From positions 7,026,001 to 7,090,000 of the forward strand of contig CM072343.1 in NCBI GenBank assembly GCA_036874045.1: DNA of 64,000 bases. The letters are read 5' to 3'. The stretch comes from Cymodocea nodosa (lineage: Eukaryota; Streptophyta; Magnoliopsida; Alismatales; Cymodoceaceae). The translations under genes were made by a program, and so were the position numbers. Numbering within the stretch: the stretch's first letter is position 1; the number at the start of each line of letters is the position of its first letter. Positions 10,402 through 20,433 of the stretch are shown piece by piece. The notes beneath the pieces were generated by a model. The model had not been told where the DNA came from. It saw only the letters and a list, made by a program, of their open reading frames with translations, and made no database searches.

Positions 10402-11532
10402 TTAGGAACATGATTGAAAAGTAGTGACAAATGGAATAAACGTGTTGGTCCAAGCAAAATCTTTAGGCATCATTCTTCTTGCTATTATTTTTGTTTTAAT
10501 GAAATTCACTTCCCTTTTTAACATATAAACTTGCAATATGTTGTCAATGCTAAATACAAGTGTATTACCATTAATGAATTGAAATGTAGAAAGGGATACT
10601 CTTCTGTTCCAAGATAATGTAGTTATTTCTATTGCTACATATATTTTAATATATTCCTCTTTCCACTTCCATTCATTTAGGTCTTTCATAATCTATATTT
10701 GAAATTTCATCAATTCATCCCACCATCTTACTAAACATAGTGTAGGATCATCATATTCATTATACCACACTCTTAATTGAATTTTATCATGTTCTATAGA
10801 TGGTGGTTCAGCTATATCATTAGGTATAGGCAATATTTCTATAAAGTCATCATCATAACTATCTATGCTTACTATGTATAAATCAAATCTAAATGCAACT
10901 GATATATCCGTGACTAGATATATATATCCATCAAGTATGACATGTATGTTGTTAATTAATGTTTTTTGTCCTAGATATATCATATTATTTTCATTCCAAG
11001 ATCTATTTAGAAAATTATACACACTTAAACATAGATCCTCATCCTAATTTCTAGTTGGTCTCTAGTAATATAATTTTTCAGGAATGGTCAAATTTTTATT
11101 AGAAAATGTTAAAGCCGACCCAAAATTTTCAATTGGTACTTCAAATCTATTAGACCTTCCTATATTCCATTCTTCTCTAGTGATAGGATTTCTAATCAAA
11201 ATATAGAGTAACAGAATAGCATACCTTGGTCTAGTTTTGTAAATAATCAATCATTCATCTATCCCCATAATATGATCTATTCCTTCTAATGTATTTGGTG
11301 GAATTCCAACATTTTCTTCCATATTCAGATATTCATAGCTGATTGAACTACAATTAAATGACTTCCATAAAAATCCATGTCTAATATTAGTCATCTTTGT
11401 AGCTTGTAGTCCATGAAAATATTTTTCTTTAACACATTCTTTAATTTGTCTTGACACACAACACAATCTACACAGATCTTTAGCTGATAAGTTGCTTAGT
11501 ACTTCCCTTAGTGCATCCAGTGGTAATTCCAT
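10402..11532 (-). pseudogene. Intronless F-box protein pseudogene inside gypsy G2
   Basis: The N-terminus MELPLDALREVLSNLSAKDL, then CRLCCVSRQIKECV, is a clear F-box, the SKP1-binding motif of SCF ubiquitin ligases. The rest has the look of an F-box-associated substrate domain (NPITREEW near 11180; WNENNMIYL near 10995). The frame is continuous from 11532 to the TAA at 10402-10404 (377 codons, normal for the family). It is broken only by four in-frame stops: TGA 11251-11253, TAG 11062-11064, TAG 11044-11046 and TAG 10693-10695. It sits between gag and the 3' spacer of G2, in the same orientation. I infer capture by the element. An old host gene hit by element rearrangement is the alternative. 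Confidence 0.8.
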
Positions 11533-11739
11533 CTATAACATAAACAAAATTTAAACAAAGATAAAATTAACATAGTTATTTACATACCTCCATAGAGTTA
11601 GGTCATAACTCAATGGACTGAGTTCGTTGAGTTAAGTAATAACTCTATGGTATTACTAACTATAATTAAACTTTCATTTTCTTTTCTTATATTTTTCTAC
11701 TTACTATATTATACATAGTTGCTAATAATTGTGCTACTT
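11533..11739 (-). promoter_or_regulatory. Short gag/F-box spacer with TAACTC-CGTTGAGTTA repeats
   Basis: About 200 bases without a gene. At 11595-11650 it carries alternating GAGTTAGG, ATAACTCAATGG, TTCGTTGAGTTAAG and ATAACTCTATGG segments, the same motif family found in the LTRs. A regulatory role for the F-box ORF is only a possibility. Confidence 0.4.
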
Positions 11740-13088
11740 CATTTAGTTTCCCTCCCATATGAGGTATCAATTTCATTAATAGTTCTATTAATAGAGTTAG
11801 ATACTGCTTGCATTGGCAATCCTCCAATAGGTCTAACTTCTATTGATTCTTTCTATTTAGAGGGTATATTTCTATTCATATTTTGATTTTGAATGGTAGC
11901 ATTTCCAAATACATGGTCTAAACGATTGTTTAATTGTTGAATTATCTTTTCTTACTTCTCTATTCTAGATCCTTATTCAATTAATGCTTCATAACTTATA
12001 TTTTTGTCATTTATATTTTCTCCTCCCTGGAAATTGTTATTTCTTTAAAATAGGTTCAGGTGATTTCTCTAATTAGGGTTATAAGAATTTCCAAAGTTAT
12101 CTTTTTGGTTTCTAGCATAAATAATATCTAAGTCACTAATATTTGCATTCTTTTCTACTAGTTTTTGATTTAATGATAACTCCTCTATTTTCTTTGTTAA
12201 CTTAGTTAATTTAACTTCAAGCATAGTGCTTGAATCTATTTCATGCATTCCCCTTGGCAATATTCTTTTATCTGTAATAGCTTTAGCTGAGCTTTCCCAC
12301 TAAACAATTTTTTTTGCAAAGTTTTCTAAGTATGCCCATGCTTCTCCACTACACAGTTTTAAAAATCCATTCTAACAAGTAGATTCTAATAAAGATTTAG
12401 TTGAAACATCTATGCCTTCATAAATTATACCTATTAATTGTGATTTACTCATTACATGATATGGACATTGAGTCAGTAAATCTTTAAATTGTTCAAAATA
12501 TTTCTAGAATGATTCTCCTTGTTTTTGGCTACACATTAATATTTCTTTTTTCTTTTTAATAGTTTGATGTGTTCGATAATATTTTTCTAGAAAAATAGAG
12601 CAAAATTCAGTCCAAGTAGAAATTGAATCAGGCGATAGAATATATAACTATCTCTTAGCTATGTCTTTTAAAGCAAAAGGAAAATATCTAAGTTTAATAG
12701 CATCAATACTCATGTTCAACATTTTCATCATTTGACAAACTTCGTTAAATTCTCTAAGGAAATAATAGACATCTTCTCTTTCTAATCCATGAAAGTGTGG
12801 CAATTGACTAATACAATTAGATTTCAGTTCAAACCTATCTCCCTCAAAGTTTGGCAATCGTATACATGAAGGTTCATCAACTAGTTCTAGATACAAAATT
12901 TTCCCTAATGGTTTTTCTATTGGAGCAGCCATATCTTCGTTCTCCTTTAAAGAAAGATTAACTACACCCCTAAGGATTTCGTTGAAGTCCAATTCAGAAA
13001 ATATTTCAGTATGCCTTTGTATTGAATAATCCTGTGTAGGTGTTCTTACTAATTGTTTAGTGTTAGGAGAATGAGTCCATATGCTCAT
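11740..13088 (-). pseudogene. Athila/Tat-like gag (capsid) at an unusual position
   Basis: Gag packages the element RNA. The frame starting at 13088 contains IRLPNFEGDRFELKSN, an LPHFHGLEREDVYYFLREF segment and IDAIKLRYFPFALKDIAKR, the hallmark capsid region of Athila/Tat gag. It continues in the same frame past a stop through a KYFEQFKDLL-type segment, EAWAYLENFAKK, then LTKLTKKIEELS (12069-12260) and a NSYNPN-RNHLN segment. The 12648-13088 and 12069-12260 stretches share one frame, so the damage is mainly nonsense codons. No clear zinc knuckle is present; the knuckle is found instead next to the primer site, 30 kb away in the present layout. Downstream lies the F-box ORF, not a protease. 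Confidence 0.8.
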
Positions 13089-14007
13089 AAACTCTTAACT
13101 TAAAGTAAAATTGCAGAAGATTAATTACATACTAGTCTAATGCTTTGTTCTCAATAAATAGTTGTTGATAGAAGAAGTTAAATCAACTACTTCTCCTTCC
13201 AATTCCCCAATGATTTTCTTTTCTCTCCTCAATTGTTGGTAACCAGTAAATAACATTTTGTTCTATATTTATAATACACATCCATAAGGCAAATGAATCT
13301 CATTGTAAGAACATGTCTTGTAACATGCAGTATGGTTCCTATTTTAATGGATATGTGTTCCACTTCTAATTTCAAATTTTAGTAACCGCTAAACCCATGA
13401 AGTATCATTCATGGATAAAAGAATAACCGTTACACTAACTCCACAAACTAACTTCATTGAGTTATAGATAACTTAACGGACTAGCCTCAGTTACTATTTG
13501 CTAACTCCATAGACTAACTTCGTTGAGTTACAGATAACTCAACGAAGTGACCTTATATTTTAATATTGACTTCATGGAGTTAAGGTTAAATCAATGAACT
13601 AACTTCGTGGAGTTAACACTTAGAAAATCTTCCTAAAAACTTACTCCTCATCTTAGCTTCTATATTTTCTTATTGCATTCTATCAACTTAAATAAAGTTA
13701 AATACATTACATTAATGCAGTGTTCTAATTTAAACTCATTTAAATTCGAACATTATATGCATATTTAACTTACAGTTCATTTCCTGTTATGTAGAAATTA
13801 CATTTTACTTTTTAGTATGCTAATATATATTATCAATTCATCATGCATTTAACCACATCATTCATAAAATTTTAAAACTACTAAAACAGTCCTGCAAAGC
13901 TTTAAACAGATATATATATAATATTCATCTTCAATACAATTCTCAATTAAATCATTCATTCACAATCATACGAATTCAGAAACATCTGATGTTCAAACAT
14001 TCATATA
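13089..14007 (-). other. Non-coding G2 segment between additional ORF and gag
   Basis: No coding sequence seen. 13430-13620 is dense in TAACTCnACG-type motifs (for instance ACTCAACGAAGT near 13540). About 13950-14012 together with 24795-24860 aligns to positions 1-130 of the window (G1), which shows that this DNA follows the additional ORF in both gypsy copies. I could not find an LTR end or primer site in it. Confidence 0.5.
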
Positions 14008-14012
14008 TATAA
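14008..14012. repeat. Target-site duplication of C1, left copy
   Basis: TATAA before the 5' LTR, repeated at 24795-24799 after the 3' LTR. Confidence 0.9.
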
Positions 14013-15070
14013 TGTTGAGTATTTTGTTTTGATGATGTGTGCTGAATGAAAGTAATCATATTTACTCAATTACTAATGCTTGTGAAAAGAAATTAAAAAC
14101 ATTAATTAATACAGAAAAAGCTTACTGATATAAATACTTGTCTATATTGGATCTAAAATTATACTATTAAATAACTAGTCATTTCATTGTATTAATTTCT
14201 CATTTAACTAAACGCTAAGATAACGTGTGTTTTTATTGAAAAGCATGATATGTTTTAACGCTATATCTTTTGTATCATGAACAGTGCATGCTTAGACAAC
14301 TCGTTAAGTTAGAGTGTTATTTGTATATAGATCACATGAGAAGTCGTTAAGTTAGAGGCTTAAAGGTTAAAATAGGTCACGTGAGAACTCGTTAAGTTAA
14401 TGAGTAAAAAAAGAGACGAACTCATTAAGTTAGTGTTGTACACGTGGTGAAATTAAAGGTTACGAATGTTATATTATATCATGTGAGGTGCACATATTTA
14501 ACTCGTTAAGTTAATATAACTAAACGCGTTGAGTTGCTATATTGAACACTAAGGCAATGCGTTAGGTTAACGTTCTAAAACTTAAGTTGTTATTTTTGCA
14601 CGTGGTAAAATTCTTATTATAAAAATATTTGTTTATCACTAGTTCGTTGAGTTATCTGTAACACAACAGAGTTGGTTCATTGAGTTATCGTAACACCACG
14701 AAGCTGGTTCATTGAGTTAGCATAACACCACAGACTTAGTTCCTTGAGTTAGCTACAGTACTTGTCACGTGAGTTGGCACATGAGGACTCGTTAAGTTAG
14801 AAACGTTAAGTTATATATCTACTTGTGTTACTCGTTTAGTTAACATTAAAGTAACGACTACTTATTATTACACTTGATAAAAAATTTTGGACGAGAAACT
14901 TTATTTTGTAGGAAAATTTTTAGAAATCTAGGATTGATAATTAAAGAAAAATTGAAATGTAAATGTGGGTCAGAACGTGTGTATTTCGATGAAGTAAAAA
15001 GAGAAGACATGAAGAAGCGGAAAACTAGTAGTGATTAAACGTGGAGGATATGCATGAAATGAAGAAACAA

Positions 15071-15077
15071 TATAAAA
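15071..15077 (+). promoter_or_regulatory. TATA box of the C1 5' LTR
   Basis: TATAAAA in the context ATATAAAAGGCATAG. The same box occurs in C2 (33106), C3 (53178) and the C1 3' LTR (24274), always about 0.5 kb before the LTR end, so transcription should start shortly after it. Confidence 0.7.
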
Positions 15078-15469
15078 GGCATAGAATTCTCGTTGATCAA
15101 CCATCCCTGCACACCAAACGAAAAATCTTTTCAAGGATCAAAAACACTCTTTAGGGAAAAGCTCTTAGATGAAAGATAATTCAATGAAGCAGAAAATGTT
15201 AGATTTATGTCACTGAAGATCTGAAGTATCAAGAGAAAGCAAATTTGGTGAAGCAGAGAAAGACAAGATATTCATCATTAAAGAATTGCTGAAAAAGAAA
15301 AAGAAGAAGAAGAAGAAAGATCTCAAACAAGGAGAAATGTTTTAAATTCCGCAAATTAGTTTTCTCTGTTTGTAGTTATGAAATTGTATAGATGAAACAT
15401 GGTATCGATATATAATTGCATCTACAATTTCTGAGGAGAATTGAATTGTATATTATAATTGAAACCTTG

Positions 15470-15475
15470 AATAAA
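15470..15475 (+). terminator. Polyadenylation signal in the C1 LTR
   Basis: AATAAA in GAATAAAATGATTTTATG, conserved in the C2 and C3 LTRs and in the C1 3' LTR (24673). It sits about 400 bases after the TATA box, consistent with the end of R. Confidence 0.55.
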
Positions 15476-15593
15476 ATGATTTTATGAAAACAATGTCTTG
15501 ACTTGTTTTTGAGTTTTAAAGTTTCAATTATAATCGAAAAAAGTTGAAAAACACAATTCACCCCCCTCTTGTGTAGCCATACGATCCTACAAG

Positions 15594-15606
15594 TGGTATC
15601 AAAGCT
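15594..15606 (+). other. Primer binding site of C1 (initiator Met-tRNA type)
   Basis: TGGTATCAAAGCT two bases after the LTR end. The same site occurs in C2 (33638, TGGTATCAGAGC) and C3 (53769). Confidence 0.88.
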
Positions 15607-15791
15607 ATGTTAATAATCTTTGATATAAAATTGATACCAACTTATTAAATATCATTGCTTATTTTGCCTTCCTTGTTTTTAAACAGAAATTAATATTTGA
15701 GCATACGTTTAACCTTCTTGATTTAAGGCTCAAGTTGTTTTAAAGTTTTTAAATTGTTTAAAATCAAATAGGTTGAAAAATCTAAGGTAAA

Positions 15792-18033
15792 ATGGCTACT
15801 GGAAATGGTAATTTTTCTTTGTATAAAGGTCAAAATCTTAACCGTCCTTTATTTGATGGAATACATTTTGAATATTGGAAATATAGGATGATAGTCTTTT
15901 TTCAAAGTATAGATCACAAATTGTGGTTCATGATCTCTAAACTATATACTCCGTTAACTACTCCTTATAATACTTGGACAATTACTGAAAAAGAAAATTA
16001 AACTCTAAATGCTAAGGGCTTAAATATCTTATTTTGTGCATTGAGTTATGAATAGTTCAGTAAAGTGTCAGCATATAAATCTGCTTATGAGGTGTGGCAT
16101 GCATTAGAAGTTTCACATGAAGGTACTTCTCAAGTTAAAGAGACTAAGATAAACATGTTAATTCATAAGTATGAACTCTTTAAGATACAAGAAAATGAAA
16201 GTATGTCTGAGATGTTTTCTAGATTCCTTGATATCATAAACTCTTTAAAATGCTTAGGAAAGAATTTTGAATAGAAGGATTTGGTGAGGAAAATTCTCAG
16301 ATCCTTAAGTTCTAAATGGTCTTAGAAAGTGACATCAATTGAGGAATCACGAGATTTAAATGTTTATACTATAAATGAACTTATAGGAAATTTAACAACT
16401 TATGAAGTTTAATTAAATGATTCACTAAGTCACAACAAATTAAAAATGAAGAAAGAAATAGCCTTCGAAATTAATTCAAATTCTGAAATGTCTACTGATT
16501 CTGACGAGGATTTGATTTTGCTGACTAGGAAATTCAAGAAAGCATGGAAAGCTAGGAAACAGCAAAGGAACAGAAATGATAAACCTTCAACGTCAAAATC
16601 ACTAAATGACAAAAATTCTTCATCTAGAAAGTATGTATGTTACAACTGCAAGAAACTTGGACATCTTTCTTTAGATTGTCCTATAAGGAAAAATGAAAAG
16701 CATAGTAGGACAAATCAGAAGAAGACGGCTCAGAAAACTCAGAAAAAGTTTTACAAGAAAAAGGCTTTTAAGGTCACTTGGGATGACACGTCAGAAGAGT
16801 CTGAATCTAAGAAATTATCATCAAAATCTTCACATTCAGAAGAAGAACAAAAGTTAGAAGACATTGATCATGTGTGCTTCATGGTAGATGAGTCTAAGGT
16901 AATATCTGATCCTGAAAGTCATTCAGATTTTAACTTTGATGAATTATTATGTGCTTATATGCATTATTACAAAAACTTAAAGTTTGTAAACTAGAAAATA
17001 AGAATATTAGAAACTCTTTGTCCATTTTGGAAGAAGAAAATTGTTTCATGTCTACTACTTTAGAAAGTTTAAATGTGATAATGAAAATCATGCTAGAGAT
17101 TTGCATAAATTTAGATTTAATGAATGTGTCTTGCATGAACAAATACATAATTCAAATGCTAAAAAAATAAAGATAGAGTCTGAAAATGAAATGTTGAGAA
17201 ACAGCATAAATGATCTTGAGTTAGAGATTGATAGATTAAAAATGAGAGAGCTAGATTTAAATTCTACCATTGAGAAATGGAATTTAAGTCAAATTAAGTT
17301 AGACAAACTAACTAGTACCCCTGCGGTGTCATATAAATTTGGCTTAGGATTTGATTATCCTGAATCTCAAGCCAATAAAGGATTTATTAGTTGCAATTCA
17401 AGTAAATCTAAGACTAAAATTCCTTTTATCATGAAACAAGGTAATAAATATGTAGAAGTAGGTACTTCAAGGGATGAATCATGCAGCAATAATATAAACC
17501 AATGTGATTTATCTAAATGTACTTCTAACATGACTATCAATGTTTCTAAAAATCTTGTTTCTTGTTCTAGAAATTCAGTCACTAATGTTTCAAAAATGTC
17601 AAACAATTGTAGTAAACTGAAAATTCAAAAACCTGAGCATGAAATTCAAAACTCTAGTGTTAGACCAATTACTCATTCTACATGTTCTTTATCTAAAAAT
17701 TCTTGTGCAGAAAAAGATTTTGTATGTACTGAAAATTCAAATACAAGTACAAAATCTTGGTATGAACTTACTGAAATGTATAAGCATGACCAAAATAAAT
17801 TAACATTTAATAAAAATCAGTTTGGTCTTGGTTATACTACATCTAAAAACAAAAAGAATAATTATAACAGCAATAATGCTATAAGTAAGTATGATGCTAA
17901 TGATAAATCATTAGTACTTACAACTAATAAAAATGTAAATGATAATGTTAAACTGTTTTTAAACAAAAAGAAGAAATATGTGTTTAATGAACTTGGTCCT
18001 CAACAACATTGGGTACCAAGGAAAAGTTCTTAA
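15792..18033 (+). pseudogene. SIRE-type gag of C1, broken
   Basis: Starts MATGNGNFSLYKGQ and contains FEYWKYRM and LWFMISK, the SIRE-type capsid start. A zinc knuckle CYNCKKLGHLSLDC (C-x2-C-x4-H-x4-C, near 16640) is complete. After it come a basic stretch, an acidic Ser-rich stretch, a coiled coil (about 17160-17300) and an Asn/Ser-rich tail ending WVPRKSS. Five stops in the first 650 bases sit where C2 and C3 have sense codons; four are CAG/CAA to TAG/TAA. Two single-base deletions (about 16958 and 17065) shift the frame and partly compensate each other. Non-functional. Confidence 0.88.
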
Positions 18034-18039
18034 TTTGTT

Positions 18040-18840
18040 TTGTAGGAGGAAACAACATCAAAGTGGATCTTTAGAAACAAAACTAACGAGACTGGTCAAG
18101 TTATAAGGAACAAAGCTAGATTAGTTGCACAAGGGTATACACAGGAAGAAGGACTAGATTATGATGAAACATTTGTTCCTATGGCTAGGTTAGAAAGTAT
18201 TAGAATCTTATTGGCCTATGCTTATTATATGGATTTTAAAAATCAGATTATATTAGATTTCAATCTAATCCTAAAGAATCACACTCAATTGCAGTTAAAT
18301 AATATTTAGATATATACAAGGAACTAAAAACTTTGGTTTGTATTATTTTAAGGATAGTTCAATAGATCTTATAGGATATACTGATGCTGATTACGCAAGA
18401 TCTAAATCTGATAGGAAAAGTACCAGTGGCACATGTCAATTATTGAGAAATAATTTGGTGTCATGGTTTAGTAAAAAGCAAAACTATGTAGCACTTTCAA
18501 CCATTGAAGCTGAATATGTTGCTATTGTACTATGTTGCACTTAAATTCTGTGGATAAGGCAAACTTTAGAAAATTTTGGATTATCTTATGATACAATTGA
18601 GATTTATTGTGATAATAGTTCCGTAATAAATCTTTCCAAAAATCCTGTATTACATTCTAGAGCAAAACAAATAGAGGTTAGACATCATTTTCTAAGAGAT
18701 AATGTAATTAAAGGAAAAATTAAATTAGGATTTGTGTCTAGTAAAAATCAATTAGTTGATATATTTACAAAACCTCTAGATGAAAATACATTCTGCAACA
18801 TAAGATTAAATTTAGGTATTTGTAGGCTATGTGATGTGTA
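18040..18840 (+). pseudogene. Deleted copia pol of C1: protease start, RT scrap, RNase H
   Basis: Begins EETTSKWI (start of protease), jumps at the shared string TGGATCTT (about 18065) into the RT segment RNKTNETGQVIRNKARL, runs to YYMDFK (18240), jumps again to the end of RT (RFQSNPKESHS), then RNase H: YTDADYARSKSDRKSTSGT and SWFSKKQNYVALSTIEAEY, to about 18840. Protease core, integrase and catalytic RT are absent. Comparison with C3 puts the losses at about 1.7 kb and 0.6 kb. The RNase H carries further stops. Confidence 0.85.
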
Positions 18841-20433
18841 AAATGCTTAAACTCCACAAAAAGATAAATTTTGTTGATGATGTTGTTTACCTCATAGATA
18901 TTACATACTTATCATAAATATCTAAGTAATATCTAAGCTACTACATGAGATACTATGTATTTATTATAATATTATAGTAGTATCTTATTGATTTTATGTA
19001 TTTTGTCAAATTTGATGGTTTTCAAAATTTTAAGTGGAAGTGTAAATGAAAAACATTAAATACCTCTAGAATCCTGAAATTTTGATTAAATATTTTCTTT
19101 AGATCAATGAAAGTACATATGATCATGCATGAATTTGACTTGATTGATTAAACTTGTAGAATAATTTATATGTAAATCATCTTAAACTACTAATCAAAAG
19201 TATGAGCTTATTGAAACTGATTCATATTTTCAGTAAAATCATAGACGTAAAATTGTATGAGATTTGTGTTTTAGTGCATCTATATTAATGGAATACATAT
19301 ATACTGTGCTTATAATAAAAAGTGCTTACAAAGTGAAAATCTTTGAGAGTTTATCGATTAGTTTGGTCACGAGCCTTTTGTACTTGAGTAGATAGGTATG
19401 TAAGGATTGTTGTCCTAAAAAAGGATTCTTTAAATTTAGCAACCTAACGTCCTGATCAGACCTGAGATTGTTGATTGAAAGCTCATTACATGGGTACATT
19501 AGAAAGCTCTTGTATGATTCAAACTTTTCAAACTAACTTTTAAAGAAAATTATCAATATTTACTGTTTTGAAATGATAAAAGTCGTTTCATTAATTACAG
19601 AGATCTTTGAATTGAATATGGTTTCTACCAATATGACTACTAATTTGTTGAATCAAAATTAGTACTTTTGAAAATGTTTATTTGAGATACATTCCTTTAT
19701 TCTTCTTGTGTTAATCATATTAAGTTTAAAGTTATGTTTTGACTCATATATGAATGAAGTTCATTCTTGAAATCATTTTTGATGAATTAAGGATGACAGA
19801 AATCATCTAAAAAGAGAATTTAAAGTGTAGCTATAATTAACATCTATTTTATACAAATATATTGTGTATGTAATTGAATATATTTGAAGTATATTTGTAG
19901 GGGGAGGAATAATAATGTCCAAAATAGATTAATATAATTCAGAATACAAATCTTGGTTAATCTGAGTTTAGTCCTCTTAAGATCTTGATGAAACAATTTA
20001 AAAGACAAACAAACTATTTTAGATTCAAAAAAAAAAAAATATTAGAATAGTTCACAATGTTCTCAAGATGATGTTATAAATGTTAAGGTTTAACTTGTGT
20101 GTTGTCTTTGGAAGGTTTCAGTTGAAAGCATCAGAAACTTGTTTTTGGTAAAGTGTACTAACTGGACATTATGTTATGTAAGGTAACGTGTAAAACTGCC
20201 TCTAGATAGTGTTTTACTTGTTAGGTTAGTTAACTCAACGAGTTATGCTTAAATATTTTGGGTACCTTGATTGAATAAACTATATTCAATATTCATTTAA
20301 AATTCAAACCCGACTTCTATACACGTTGAGTTAGTCGCCTAAAACCTTATTTAAACACTTATTACACGGGCACTTAGGTTATTCGTAAACTTTGTCTGAA
20401 AATCTTTCCCGCTTGTTGCTGTTACAACCTGTG
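18841..20433 (+). other. Spacer between pol and extra ORF of C1
   Basis: 1.6 kb without an ORF, conserved in C2 (37224-38784) and C3 (59335-60565). The part at about 19050-19960 is homologous to the 3' spacer of gypsy G2. It ends with TTTGTAGGGGGAGG (about 19895), a purine-rich block preceded by an AG that resembles a 3' splice site. Just before the extra ORF lie TTAACTCAACGAGTTATG (20228) and a TATTTAAACAC TATA-like run (about 20348), a possible own promoter. Confidence 0.65.

Larger units (their letters stand above)
14013..15591 (+). repeat. 5' LTR of C1
   Basis: TGTTGAGTATT ... ATCCTACA. It carries CACGTG at 14378, 14441, 14599 and 14766, and at least seven CGTTAAGTTA or CGTTGAGTTA motifs between 14300 and 14800. 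A TATA box and polyadenylation signal lie at the positions expected for U3-R-U5. The end carries the C-rich ATTCACCCCCCTCTTGTG motif shared by other LTRs here. Confidence 0.92.

Noticed and set aside
10402-11532. Annotating the F-box ORF as a working host gene with introns at the stops
   Set aside because: The sequence stays in one frame across all four stops and no splice-site pairs or frame jumps are evident, so nonsense decay of an intronless ORF is simpler.
13430-13620. Regularly repeated TAACTC motifs looked at first like a CRISPR-type array
   Set aside because: Repeat units vary, spacing is irregular, and the setting is a plant retrotransposon. It is better explained as the LTR-type motif cluster.
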